Shown: positions 11,964-23,570 of the stretch, piece after piece | How the letters are laid out: each line of letters begins with the position of its first letter | How positions within the stretch are numbered: the stretch's first letter is position 1 | Assembly (NCBI GenBank): GCA_965153455.1 | Contig: OZ234496.1 | Span: forward strand, 9,881,863-9,945,862 | Source of the DNA: Sphagnum compactum | Taxonomy: Eukaryota; Bryophyta; Sphagnopsida; Sphagnales | Length of the DNA: 64,000 nt | Direction of reading: 5' to 3' | Made by a program: the position numbers and the translations under genes | Notes under the pieces: generated by a model | What the model was told of the DNA's origin: nothing | Seen by the model: only the letters and a program-made list of their open reading frames with translations | Databases searched by the model: none

Positions 11964-13679
11964 GCTGCACGCGACCAGCCAGCTTCTCTCTATGTTTTTT
12001 CACACACTACAAAATCACCAACCCTTTCTGCACAGGCTTACTTCTGGCTTGCATTCGCAGAGAAGGAAGATGACCCTACAAATGTGGATAAGATTTGGTG
12101 CGTCCTTAAAAAAACAAGGCACCTTATGCCGAAGTCAAAACTAAAAAAAACCTTGGAAATTCTTTCAAGTGTATTTCTAGGGTGCTGATGCAGAATCCGA
12201 CCTGCCAGGCCTTCTTACGCCTTACACCCTTGGGAGCGTCATAAGGTCCCCTTGGATTTGCCCTGAGATCCCTGGGAACTGTAATAAGGTCCAAATTCAT
12301 TCCACACTCTTTTACACATAGAAAGTCCTCATCCCATGGGACTTCCTGGAATTTAGCCTCACCTAGGTTTACTTTCCTTGTAGGTGTGACCTTGTTCAAG
12401 GAAGTCCCTCAGTATGAAGACTTCCTCTCTACCTAAAAACCTACAAATATAAGCAAAGTATCTCAGGAGTCCTTGAACATGTTTTGGCTCATGAAATCAT
12501 GGAGGACAAAGATTCTATAACAGCTATGCAAAAAGTACATACAGTTCTCAATCTGGGTGGCAATCTATGAACTTTTTGTGAACATGCTGGGTGGCAAGCC
12601 ATGCTAACCCTAGGCCTTTGATTAACTTACCACATCCAGGACATTTCAAGCAACAGATATGACTGTAAAATCAAGCTGCCTTGATGCAACAATTATTCAA
12701 AGTTATATATAGGATCATTTTGCTTCAGCAAACACAGTCAATATTTCAACAGAGACGAGCCTCCAGTCTGCAGGGCAGATAAGAGATCTTTGATGAACTT
12801 GCAATCAGTTCATGTTCATAGATTTTGCAGAAGGAAGCATACTTGTAAAGCTTTGAGGTCTTGATAGAAGCCCTGGCATGGTCTTCTTCCTCGAGAAGAC
12901 TATTTTCCCTTTGTTTCTAAGATCCTGTTACAAGGTGCTTTCACTTTGCTTGAAATGAGGAGACTAAATGACTACTGTTTCTGCTTAAGAAATCACAACA
13001 GGGATAAAGAAAGATTCAAATCTAAACACAACTCTCAATTGCCTTCACCTCCTTGGTTTGTGAGCTTTTTATAGAGAAAACAATAAGCCCAAGTCTGATA
13101 ATTAGTCACAGTTAAGATTGCCATTGCTTCTTCTATACTTGTAGCATGGCACAGTGGCAAAGGTTAGTCATCTTGCAGTGAAATGTTTGGACAAGAATAC
13201 ATTGGGGATCCACAGAATTGTAGAAGGATGGAAATAAATTGTTGTAAACTTGTGGCATGGCAGAGAGCAAAATATATGTCCTCTCAAGAAATACATGAAG
13301 GCTGGACCAAAATAGATCCAGAATTGTCATCGTCACCATGCTTGCTTTCACTAGAATAGCTCCGTGTACAAGCTACAAACTGCTAAAATGTAGCCAATGT
13401 AGCCTTGACAATCTTTTGTGGGGCACTTTATAACCTTACCATTTGAAGTTGATGGTCTGGAAATTTGTGGGACCAATCAAGACCAAAATTTCTTTGGCAA
13501 AATAAAGTGATTGAATTAGTGAAACAGGAGCCATTACAAGTTGGGGGGTTGCTCATTTTGCCTAGCATGGATGTGACCTCTATATTATATATAGCCATCT
13601 AGAATTAGGTGTCAATGACATAGAATGGGGAGATCCCAATAGAAAATCATTACACAATTTTAGATGCAGTCAGAACTTG
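11964..13679. other. Intergenic region between uL15c and GDSL genes
   Basis: It holds the divergent flank of the uL15c gene (promoter side, about 11964-12150) and then unremarkable sequence down to the 3' end of the GDSL gene. A 91-codon minus-strand ORF (12399-12124) has no recognisable domain. A TCCCATGGGA palindrome lies near 12332-12341. No repeat or RNA gene was recognised. Confidence 0.35.
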
Positions 13680-15951
13680 TCATGCTTTTGTTTCAAGTAA
13701 TGCCAAGCTCCTAACATTGATGGGGTATGTGTAAGATGAATTGCCATCCCAAAATGCTCCAAAGAGTATTTTGTCAACATGTTCAGTTATGTGAACAAAA
13801 TCCCAGTAAAGATATGTGGATGGGTGTTTGCACAATGCTTGCTTGATTCCAGGAAAATTAGCTGGTACTTTTGTCCCACATTGGAATTGAGCATGAAGGA
13901 AGCCTGCTCCACAACATCCGCCAGTCACATTCTTCAGCCCTGAACCAGTCAACACAAAGTGGATATGAAGCAATGCCCATTGCACAACAGCTACAATCGG
14001 AGAGCCTTCTTGTTTACTGGAAGTCATTGGAATCTGATGATGCATCAAAACTGCTTTAACGAAACCCAATTCTTATGAACTTCTAGAACATGATTCCACT
14101 TGGATTCAAAAGCAAGTGAACATATATACATATAAAAACAACATCCCATGTGGTGGTGTGAGATATTGCATAAAGATCATGAATACATACCAAAGGATGT
14201 GGGGTTTTTAACCATATCAGATATAAAATCGTAGCTGTCTGTTAACACAAGGTGGAAGTCAGGGACTGCAGTATGGAACCCATCCACCACTAACTTCAGA
14301 CCTTCATTGTAACCAAGGGCAAGCTCATTACCCGGGTTGACACACGAACCATTGTTTGCACTCCTGACAGCTGGTGAACACCCAGTGAGTCCTACTCCAA
14401 ACAAAACCACCTTCCTTGCACCTGATGCATATAACATCTGCCATGCATTTATAACCCACATCAGTAGTAAAACCTATTAGACAGTGTAAAGAACCTCCAG
14501 AGCAATTCGTGTCCCTTGTTTAAACTTAGCTTCTGCAGCAGATAAGCAAAAGGGACTTTGAAAATCATGCAATGTAATGTTTACTTCACTGGGGTATTCA
14601 CCACATAATATTAGCATAAGCTACAAACTGATAATCGGAATTTTTTTGACTTTTGGCATATGCTACATGGTGATCATTGGAAAATGTTGAAGCTTACTTC
14701 AAGTGCAGTTGTGTAACCATCAATCATACTGGTGATGTATTGGGTTGCATTATACTGTTTTTGTTCTGCAGGACTAGCAGTGGCAAGGCTGATAAGAAAT
14801 GCTGAAAGGTCATTAGAGCCACTAGCTATAAGAAACAAGGCCTTGGAAATTAGGTTCTTGGCTCCAACCACTCCCAGCTCCTTCACCAGCACTGCTGTCG
14901 CATTCTGATATTGCTTCAATTGGACACCCAAAGGAATTGCCTGTGGCCCAGTTATTTCAAAGGACTCCCACTGAGTCAGAAATTTGCCAACCCTAGTCTT
15001 GGCTGCCAAAGCTCATATTGAGAACGTGACCCTAGACAATTTTTCCAAAGAGTGCATTTGCACATCACCATAATTCACACTAGATTTCCTGCTCTCCTCA
15101 TTGGAAGGAAACTCTCACTTGTCGGCAAGGTGTTTATCTACTGCAACATGGAATGAAGGAAATTTCTGCCAGATGGATATGGTCTTGTACTTGGTGACAA
15201 TCACAAACAAAACAAAACTAGAAATTCCTGTTCATGAATGTGAAGATATGGTGATGGGATGCAGTTTGCAAGAAGAAAATCTTACCAAGCCAGCGTTTGT
15301 GGTATTAAGGACCCCACTTCCTCCAGAAGCGAAGTTTATCCCCTTGTTGAATGTTGCGTTGGGTTGCAAGTATGGAGGAGCGAAGGGCAACGCTAACGCT
15401 TGAGCTGCAATGCAATAATTTCCGCAAATTATACTTTTGAGTATAAAAACTTCGGTTTTCTTGCCCACTTGAACTGTCAAAAACATTCTGTAACAACTTG
15501 AAATTGCCAATGCCGTTCAGAATTGGTATTGAATTTTCTGCAATATCTCAGCTAGATTGTACCAGCGGAAGACGAGAAGCCATAAAAAATCTCTAGCGAG
15601 ACAAGAAATTTGACCTCAACCATCTCACATCTTCAGATCAGATGCGACAGAATTGTTTCAAAAGAGAGTCAGCAATCACACACCGAAAAAATCGCCGAGA
15701 TTGCGGCCATTGCTGAAGCGACCAGTGGGCCTGTGGAAGAAGGTTTCGCCATACGGTGGGAAATTGGCGTGATACTCGGCATTGGGTACATAGTTGTTCT
15801 CACCCACATCCAGAACAGAGTCCCCGAACACGAAGTACGCAGGCACAGACTTGACCGCGTCCACCACCGTTATGAAGGAGGCTACAACCACCCACACTCC
15901 AATCACAACGCTTAAAGCAAACAACACCTTCATCCTGAACACGCCCATCAT
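13680..15951 (-). CDS. GDSL-type esterase/lipase, secreted, five exons
   Basis: SGNH-fold hydrolase of the plant GDSL family; members cleave esters or lipids, usually outside the cell or in the secretory pathway, and the substrate cannot be told from sequence. Exons in transcript order: 15951-15684, 15404-15286, 14940-14698, 14437-14191, 13939-13680. All introns are GT-AG and the frame closes to 378 residues, a normal family length. An N-terminal hydrophobic segment (residues ~8-31) fits a signal peptide. Catalytic blocks are intact: FVFGDSVLDVG with Ser45, NFASGGSG (113-120), SGSND with Asn172, and YWDFVHITEH with Asp339 and His342. Further family marks are GRFSNGRN, PFAPPYLQP, GARKVVLFGVGLTGCSP, CCGAG and YTYPINVRSL. 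The start is the first ATG before the signal peptide; an in-frame Met seven codons on would also work. Confidence 0.92.
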
Positions 15952-16358
15952 ACTTGCTTCCCAACAGCTTCTAGTAATTATGCCGTCCGGTAGCTCTGAT
16001 ATTCCGATCCTTCAACCCCAGCAGCAGCTCACATGAGAATTCCACCTCACTGAAAAGCTTCCCCCAAAAAACAAATCAAGCCTCAAATTTTGCTTGCCTG
16101 CTTGCATATCACACGGAACATCAAGCTTAGGTCAAGCTTGAAAGTCTCTAGTAATTAAATTACTGTAATGATTGTTATTATCTTCAAGCAGTTTTTGAAA
16201 GCGAATTTATACCAAAGGTTTCTTTTGTTCTTCATGGCTAGAATTTTCGTCACTTGGCTACAAAAGAAAAATAATCCAATGTGACTCACACAAACAACAG
16301 CCTTGCCATTTACATTAAAAAGTATCTTAAGGCAAAAGAAGAAGAATTATGGAAACTC
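15952..16358. other. Upstream flank of the GDSL gene
   Basis: No coding sequence. It should contain the GDSL promoter on the minus strand, but no clear TATA box was recognised. The short palindromic run AAGCTTAGGTCAAGCTT lies near 16123-16139. The AT-rich repeat region begins about 16200. Confidence 0.3.
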
Positions 16359-16455
16359 AAATATATTTCACCATGCAAAAATATATTAATCTTCAAACAA
16401 AAAATCCTCTAAAAGAAACCAAATCCTTCAAGATATTATAACTCTATTATAACTA
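16359..16455 (+). repeat. Left ~95-bp direct repeat flanking a small TIR element
   Basis: Starts AAATATATTTCACCATGC and ends ATTATAACTA. It is repeated almost exactly at 16680-16770, with two small length differences (an extra AT and an extra ACAA-type insertion in this copy). The two copies sit immediately outside the inverted-repeat element at 16456-16679. Confidence 0.85.
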
Positions 16456-16679
16456 GGAATTTTTTTAATTCACACCTTTTTTGGTTAAATTCACACCCTT
16501 TCTTCGCGCGTCCGATTTTATGCAGATTAAACTTTAAGAGTATGTTCCTTTATCAGTTCAATTACTTCTGCGGGCAAGTTCTCGAGTTGTGCCCTGATTG
16601 ACCACACTGTGAAATGCTTTCATTGCTTTCATTCAGGGTGTGAATTTAACCAAAAAAGGTGTGAATTTAAAATTTTCCC
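16456..16679. mobile_element. MITE-like element with perfect 33-bp inverted repeats
   Basis: The sequence at 16467-16499 is the exact reverse complement of 16635-16667 (33 of 33 bases). The similarity extends outward imperfectly to the GGAA...TTCC ends at about 16456 and 16679. Within each arm the motif ATTCACACC occurs twice, so the arm itself contains a short direct repeat. The ~135-bp core has no ORF and contains CGCGCG near 16505. It is small, AT-rich-ended and non-coding, like a MITE, but the family is unknown. Confidence 0.8.
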
Positions 16680-16770
16680 AAATATTTCACCATGCAAAAA
16701 TATATTAATCTTCAAAAAATCCTCTAAAAGAAACCAAATCCTTCAAGATATTATAACTCTATTATAACTA
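16680..16770 (+). repeat. Right ~91-bp direct repeat flanking a small TIR element
   Basis: Second copy of the repeat at 16359-16455, running AAATATTTCACCATGC to ATTATAACTA. It is far longer than any usual target-site duplication, so it probably reflects a tandem duplication or a repair event around the element. Confidence 0.85.
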
Positions 16771-18168
16771 ATCTCAAGTTTCAACACAAGCCAAAATATT
16801 ATCTTTCAAAAATCCTTGTATAAAAATAGACCTATAATCATTACCTAGGGGCCAAAATCCCTCCAGCTATTATACTCTAGAATGAATCTAAACAGAACAT
16901 CCTTGCCTTGGTAGGCAAGACCAACAAAACTTTACAAAAGTCAAGCAAAAGTACATCACCTCATAAACTTGAAAACTAAAACAATAATAAAACAAACCCC
17001 GGATGACACACACCAAGCTAACAGCTGTCCATTTGTTGGCTCTGTTCTACAGAGAGAGGCATTGTGGGAACACCTTTTGAGCGGGCATAGCCGTTGGAGA
17101 ATCAAACTTAGGCTGACTGGATAAGGTTGCAAGTTTAGGTGTAAAGTTTTTCTAAAAAGTTGGGTGAGGAGAGCCAACAGGATTAAAATATTTCAATTTT
17201 TTTCCGTCTCTTAAGGAGTCTTTTTTTAGATGTGAGGTTTTAATGCATAAAGGAGTTTTATTAAATGGTATCATCGGGAGGGGTGACTTTTTTTTTGAGG
17301 AGTTTTTTTTTTTTTTTTAGAAGGAATTATTTCTTTGGGGTGGGTGGGGGGGGCGGGCTTAACAAGGATATTTTCTCAAGAAAATATCATTAAAAAATCA
17401 ATGTCATTTTTTGAGGGCACCAATCATGGCAAAAATTTCACCACAAAAAGAGTAATTTCAAAATTTTATGAACATTATTTGCATAAAGGCATGTTTGTGA
17501 GGGTTGAAAATTTCCAACATTGAATCAAAGTTCAAAACGGGATTTGAAAAAAGTGACATGCATATTGTCATTACAATTGAGTCGACAACCATTTGTGTTT
17601 TCAATCATTTGTCTTTGAATTTGAATTAGTTTTCATATTTTTAAATATGGATTCCATTTGATAATTCAAAAGTTCTCAGAGTTGGAGCTCTACTATTATC
17701 ATTGTCATCATTGTTAATGTAAGGGGAGGAGGGGATATCAAAGGTGAAAAACAATTGTTGATTGCAAATGGAGAAGGTGAATTTAACCAAAATAATCTTA
17801 TTCCTGACAACAATTTTAAAATAGCATATGGACAACTTCTTGAAGCATACAATGAAAGCCAATGTGTTATGGTCTTGATCAAGAATGTGACAACAATATT
17901 CAAAGGAAATCGACATTTAAAAACACAACAGTACACAATTTTCACAAAGGTTGTTGATGAAATTATTCAAAATGGCCTTGTCAAGTTGCACAAAAAAATT
18001 ATCAATTGATTGAACCACACCAAGAAAGGTAAATTCCTTTCTTATAAATTTTTTATAAAAATTAGGCCAAAAAAATTGATGGTGCCAAATGTTCATCTAT
18101 AAGTCATTTACAATAATAAAAAAATGAGAAATGTTAAGATAATCTTAAATAATTTTTATAATTATTAA
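16771..18168. other. AT-rich region with homopolymer runs
   Basis: Long T runs and a G run lie at about 17220-17355. An 84-codon plus-strand ORF at 17755-18009 has no recognisable family. It stands on the same strand as, and about 1.8 kb upstream of, the PIF1 helicase remnant, so it could be part of the same dead element, but nothing in it proves this. The rest shows no coding signal. Confidence 0.3.
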
Positions 18169-18475
18169 CCGGGTGGTCATTTGATTAGGCCCGTCCCAAG
18201 GGGAAAAAACTTTCCTTTTCTTCAAATTATTTTTTGTTTACAATTAGGTGGCCATTCGATTGTGTCCCTCCTAAAGGAAATTTTATTTTATTTTCTTATA
18301 ATTGAATGTCCATTGATTATGTCCTTCCCTATAGAAAAAAGAAATTATAATCAAGCAGCCACCTGATTGTGGCCCTCCTAGAGGAAAAAAACTTTTTTTT
18401 ACCTCAAAGTTTTTTTAATATTTTTTACAATTGAATGGTCATTCAATTATGTCCCTCCTAAAGGAAAAAATTTTC
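18169..18475. repeat. Degenerate minisatellite, about five units of 50-75 bp
   Basis: Five copies of a core like GGCCATTCGATTGTGTCCCT followed by CCTAAAGGAAAA and a T-rich tail begin near 18169, 18241, 18301, 18352 and 18428. Copies differ at several positions and in tail length, so the array is old. Confidence 0.7.
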
Positions 18476-19188
18476 TTTTTTCTTTTTTTCTATGTGAAAA
18501 TTGTCATGCAATAGATGTCATCATTTGTTCAATGAATGATGTTCATTGTACTGATTGTTGTTCAAAATCAAAGGTTCATAAATCAGGTTTTCTTTGTAGT
18601 TCCATTGTAACCAATGATGGACCTATATTATCGACCATTGAGGGAAAATGGCTTGAAGCAATTGTGCATATGACAAAATTTGAATTCCTAAATTTTGGCT
18701 CATCCAAAACAAATTTAAAAAGGTTTTTGTTTAAACATTAATTTCAACTCATCAAAGTTTTTATGTAACCTTTCTATAATTACCTTTAGTATACAAATAT
18801 TGGACATATATGTGAAAACTTTCTATACCGTATTTTTTGTTATTACCTTTTTTTGGTTGTTTGAAGTGATTTTTCAATGTAAGTAGTTTTCCAATCCAAG
18901 TAATTTTTGCATATAAATAGTTTTCCAATGTAATTTTTTAACACTAGTACAAAATGTGGGCACAATTCATTAGCCTAAATCACTATGGGGCCTTCATAAT
19001 GAAATAACTTTACCTAGCCCTAAATTTCAATCCACCATAGGTGAATTGGGTCATTATGTAACAAATTTATTTCGTTATATAGTTCATTGAATTTGTAGTA
19101 GAATTAGATCACTATGTAATGGACCCAAATCAATATATATTGAACCTAATTAACTTGAGACATCTTACAATTATTAAACAAATTAAAT
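18476..19188. other. AT-rich spacer
   Basis: A 69-codon plus-strand ORF (18532-18741) with several cysteines early on is not recognised. No other feature is supported. Confidence 0.25.
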
Positions 19189-19208
19189 ATGTGTGTGTGT
19201 GTGTGTGC
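19189..19208. repeat. GT microsatellite
   Basis: About nine GT units followed by a CG break; ordinary simple repeat. Confidence 0.8.
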
Positions 19209-19339
19209 GTATGCTTGCTTTTGGGGCAACCCAAAATGGTGTATCAATGCCATTAATTGGTTTAGGCAACACAAATGCTAACACAATATGGATTTTTGGT
19301 CACAATATTACATTAATGTTGACCGATGCATTAGTAAAA

Positions 19340-19848
19340 ATGTGAATAGTCAAAAATAGCCTAAATTTTAAAAATTAACATAGTGTTCAATAACTTAAAT
19401 AACCAATAATAATTTATTTAGAATAGTTTATAATAAGTGAAACTAACCTAGGGTGGAATCGTTTAAAATAACCAAAAATAACCTATAATAGTTGAAAGTA
19501 ACCTAGGGTGGATTGGTTTAAAATAACCAAAAAAAGCTTACCTTGAATAGCCTAAATAGATGAAAACAACTTAAGGTGGAATGGTTTAAAATAACTAAAA
19601 GTAACCTATCTAGAATTACCTATAATAACCAAAACTAACATAGGGTGGGTGTCCTAGAATAACAAAAAGTAGCTTAAAAATAGCCTAAAATAGCCTAGAA
19701 AAAACCTAAAATTACCAAAAATAACTTAAGGTGGAATAACATATAATACCCAAAAATCATTTATAATAACTTAAAATTGTCAAAAGTAGGATAAGGTGAA
19801 ATAACTTAAAATAACCAAAACTAATAAATAATTTTTGAAAATTGCCGA
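19340..19848. repeat. Degenerate minisatellite, about six units of ~55-85 bp
   Basis: The core TAACCTAGGGTGGAATNGTT followed by TAAAATAACCAAAA recurs near 19445, 19500, 19568, 19637, 19724 and 19790. Units are interspersed with shorter AATAACC/AATAGCC runs. The array ends directly before the helicase remnant at 19855. Confidence 0.7.
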
Positions 19849-19854
19849 AGGTAA

Positions 19855-20283
19855 GAATTTGAATATCCTAGTTTGCTTAAACAATTAAATGAAGAACAAA
19901 GATTAATATTTGATAACATTATGCATATAAAAAACAATTATACTCTAATATATGGATTTGTTTGTTTTTGATCGGGGGTGCTAGAACATGTAAAACTTTT
20001 ACATTAAAACTTATAATTCAAGGATTAATATGATTATACCATCAATATAAATCTTTTAACTTAACAAAAATCAAGATTTTATTTATGACATCAATAGGTA
20101 AAATTGATTTCATTATTGATGGTTTAACAATACATTCAACGTTGAACAAACTTGTCCAACAATCCTTATCTAGTTTACTAAACTTATCAACAAATTCATT
20201 AATAGGTTCACTAATAAAAATCTTAAAATTTATCACTAAATTTATGAATGGTATTCTAATTATAAAGGATGAAAATGACTAAT
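19855..20283 (+). pseudogene. PIF1-like DNA helicase remnant (Helitron-type?)
   Basis: N-terminal part of a PIF1-family superfamily-1 helicase, split over three frames. 19855 onward reads EFEYPSLLKQLNEEQRLIFD. At about 19968-20000 a shifted frame reads LIGGARTCKTFTLKLIIQG, which is Walker A GGxGxGKT with both inner Gly residues changed (GGARTCKT). At 20085-20280 the block MTSIGKIDFIIDGLTIHSTL and LVQQSLSSLLNLS matches the next conserved PIF1 segment (STGKAA..I.G.TIHS.L). Walker B and the later motifs were not found. Such helicases occur as host genes and in Helitrons; decay and repeat context favour a mobile element. Confidence 0.65.
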
Positions 20284-21829
20284 AACCTTAAAGTCATTAA
20301 ATATGAATTGTTTAAGACAATTGTCATTTAGGACATGATGTGACAAATATCATCCATTAATCAAAAAGGACATATGTGAAATCATTAGCGGTAGTTTAAT
20401 CATTTTTTAATTTTAATATTTCTACCCATGATGGTATGTATACACATGCATTTAAATTTTTTAAATATAATAACTATTAATGGTTCAAAATATACAACAG
20501 CAACTTTTAATATTAATACATGAAAAACAATACATATTGTATGTGTGTATAGAACTATTAAAGGTTAAACTTATTTTATGTTGGTTAAACACCATGGGTT
20601 TTAAAAGACAATAGTACCATCATTAGATGGTAGTTATCGTCATATGGCAAAATGATCTTAAATGAATTTTTAAATGAAAGTGTGTTTTGACAATAATATT
20701 ATTAATATAGTGAACTACTTTCATGGGATAGAATAATCAAAAGTTAATTCTAGGATGAATTTTAATAAAAGCAACATTAATTACTAAAAATGATATTTTG
20801 GTCTTGTTTACTTATAAGACATCCTAATAACTACTTAGTTATTAGTGACAAATATCCTATTTACCATCTTCTATTTACTAAGGGATGAAACCATTTAGGT
20901 TAATTAATCCAAGTGGATAAAAGATGGATGGATTTTCCTTAATTAAAATGTGTGGAAGGGATTAGGATAAGGAGATCTAAAAGGATAAGGGTTTAACCTT
21001 TGTGTGATGAACATCATTTTTGGGTTCTTTATTTATTTCTTGGGAGGAATGAAAGATTTCATTAAAAAGGTTATGATTTTAGATTAGATGTGGCTAAGAA
21101 AGTTTTTTGGGGGAAGAAGTGTGTATGTGACATTGAAGAGAGAGGAAAAAAATATGGAAACAACTTGTACTTTCATTATTGTAATGGAAAATGGCTAATG
21201 GATTTTCATGGCTCTTTGTTGTTGTTTGGTTCTACTTAAATGAATAGAAAAGAGATAGTAATTTAGATTAATATTACGTAGATTTTTGTTGTGCTCACAT
21301 ATGAATTATTCATTTATTCTATACATTTCCACTTTCTATGGTAGTATCCGAATAAGAAATACCTTTTGCCACAAAATGGTAATTACATCTAGAAGGCAAC
21401 AACAAAGTTTAGTAGACATGAGATTTGAAGTTTGTAGGGAAAGTAACGTTGTTACAAATGGTAGGTGTCAAGGACACAAAAAACCGCGATAACAAAGGCT
21501 ATAGGAAAGGTCTCTAATTTCCAAACAAAGAATAAGACAAAATTATGTGATTAAAAAATAAGAACACAAGAACTAAAAACAAGAACACAAGATGTGCAAA
21601 ACAAACGTGAAAACATATATTTACTATGTTAACATATGTTAACATGAATATGAAAAAAACATGACAAGGCTATGATGCAAGATCGTGCCTAAAATAATGT
21701 TGAGTAGACTAAAAGAAATGAGGTGTCCTATTCCTATTTATACCCGTTTGGGGACCTAATTCAAGGAAGTTTTCAAAGAGGTTTCTATGTGTGCATCAAG
21801 TAAAAAAACTTATTGGGAACCTTCCTAAT
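20284..21829. other. AT-rich region without recognised genes
   Basis: Stops are frequent in all frames. Part of it probably belongs to the decayed helicase element, since the next relic on the same strand (23200-23570) would follow from it, but no motif is readable. A 68-codon ORF at 21286-21492 is not recognised. Confidence 0.3.
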
Positions 21830-22870
21830 TAGGAGTCGACTATGAATTAACTATAATTTAATTGAACATTAATTCAAATTTAACTAATAGTCAACTAAAA
21901 ATTAATTAGATTTAACTAGGACTTGATTAAAATTAACTAAAAACTATGTCGCAACCCCACTTTGAGGCAAGTGTGAAGATGAAACTCACACTCCCAAAAG
22001 TGGGAACTTGGAGTCCTTCGGGACTCCCGAAAACTCAGAACTTCATTGTAGGGGTCAAAACACCTCGCATTGAGGTGTTTTTTATATCGTTGAAAAGGTC
22101 TTGAAGTGCAGATGTTGAAAATGGTCTCGCATGAGCCATTTAGACATGGGCAGCACAAGTTATGGTCGAAAGAAGGGCCAAGAGTCAAACTGGCAGTTAG
22201 TTTGACTCCCGATCACTAAAAGTCGGGAATCGACCCGATCCCGGTGTGTGTAGGTGGAGTGCGACACACCGTTGGAAAGCTCTTGAGGAGGGCTCCAAGT
22301 CATGCTAATCAGAGATTTGAGCTGGGAGTTATGAGCTTCCAAAGTTTTGGGAGTCCAAACCGGGACAGTTTCGAGACTCCTCCTTAGGAGTCCCGGGACA
22401 AAAAGCCATTCGGATGTAGGTGATGTGGGCAAACGTAGAGAATACTATATGGGGGAAGGTGGTGGCTGCCTCTGAATTTGGGCCGTGGTGAGTCAAGTGA
22501 GTCCGTGTTGCCCGTGGTTTGTCCCAACACCAAGAGTGTTTCCGAATGTGAACTAACCAACTTGTTGGTTGGTTTTGATGCAAGACCGAGTAACTAAATA
22601 CGTTGTCCCTCTTCCTAGTCTAATCTTGGAGCTTTCAGCATGCCCCTCTCATCCCCTTTAGTGCTGGAAACTGGGAGCGGCACCAAGTTCCAACTACTTC
22701 CGCTCTTTAACATAGTTAGACCCTTTTTGGGTCAAACAAGGAACTTGGGGGTGCGTCAAACTAACTAAAACTTAATTACGAATTAACTAGTATTTAATTG
22801 GGAGCTAACTCGGACTTAATTAGGATTTAATTGAAAGTTAATTAAGATTTAACTAAGAGTTCTGGATGAA
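21830..22870. mobile_element. GC-richer, LTR-like segment between TTAATTA arrays
   Basis: About 21950-22750 is clearly richer in GC than the surrounding DNA, has no convincing ORF and is bounded on both sides (about 21830-21940 and 22760-22865) by degenerate runs of units such as ACTTAATTAGGATTTAATTG. It includes short inverted motifs (GGAGTCC/GGACTCC near 22010-22030 and 22380-22395). Composition and lack of coding fit a solo LTR or non-autonomous element, but no TG...CA ends or target-site duplication could be fixed. Confidence 0.35.
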
Positions 22871-22912
22871 CAGTATGGATGAATTCCATCTTATGGATGA
22901 ATTCCATCTATT
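22871..22912. repeat. 17-bp tandem duplication
   Basis: TGGATGAATTCCATCTT and a near-identical second copy follow each other; a similar GGATGAA occurs just upstream. Confidence 0.7.
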
Positions 22913-23199
22913 GGAAGATGGTGTTTAATGTTTGCATTCATTACAATAGGCAACAACCACAAAGGTTCTGTAAGCAATACAAACAATAGGCAACAACTAC
23001 ATGAGGTCTACAAGTGGCTGTGGGGAGGATAGTTGTTGCAAGACAATAGCTACAACATGATGGTAAGTAAACAAAAGGCAGTCCCTACCTTCAAATCTTT
23101 CCATTTTTTTATTGTTATTATTTTATTCAACAACCCTTTCCTTGTTGGTAATTAGGTTGTTGAATCCTGCGGTTTTACAAAAGTTCATTCATGTTTAAT

Positions 23200-23570
23200 T
23201 TCTACATTCCTAAACATACTTCAAATTATAATTCAACATTCTCTCAAACATTGTCCAATCATCATAATGGGAGATTTTTATGTCGACATTCTAAAAAATA
23301 ATAACCATGTAAAAAATTAACAAAAACTATTAAATTTCATGAATAAGTTAAAATAATAATCATAATTTAATGAAAATACTTTAAAAGTTAGGTCTCAACT
23401 AGACCAAATATGGGCAAATGTCCTTAGAAATGAATGTAAATATGGTGTTATAGAAGCATATTGGGCAAATTTTCACAAATCGATTTATATTACTTTCAAA
23501 TTAGTAAACACACTTCCTATGTATAACAAAAAACTATTATTGTCTTCATTTCTTTAAAATGTAACATATG
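23200..23570 (+). pseudogene. Endonuclease/exonuclease/phosphatase domain remnant
   Basis: C-terminal half of an EEP-fold nuclease in several frames. At 23255-23290 the block PIIIMGDFYVDI matches the metal-binding GDFN.D motif (Asn changed to Tyr). At 23396-23420 QLDQIWAN matches the S.LD.I motif. At 23457-23490 AYWANFHKSIYITF matches the terminal SDH.P motif, with the catalytic Asp-His pair altered. It is on the same strand as the PIF1 remnant about 3 kb upstream. Helentron/Helitron2 elements carry a helicase followed by such an endonuclease, so I infer one dead element. A non-LTR retrotransposon endonuclease is the alternative. Confidence 0.55.

Noticed and set aside
11176-12144. Plus-strand ORFs of 77 and 170 codons
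   Set aside because: They are antisense shadows of the GC-rich uL15c gene and its upstream region and have no motif of their own.
12124-12399. 91-codon minus-strand ORF
   Set aside because: No recognisable domain and no splice or transcript signal; treated as chance.
18944-18958. CACTAGTACAAAA, resembling a CACTA transposon end
   Set aside because: No matching inverted end or transposase found in the window; a 13-base match alone is weak.
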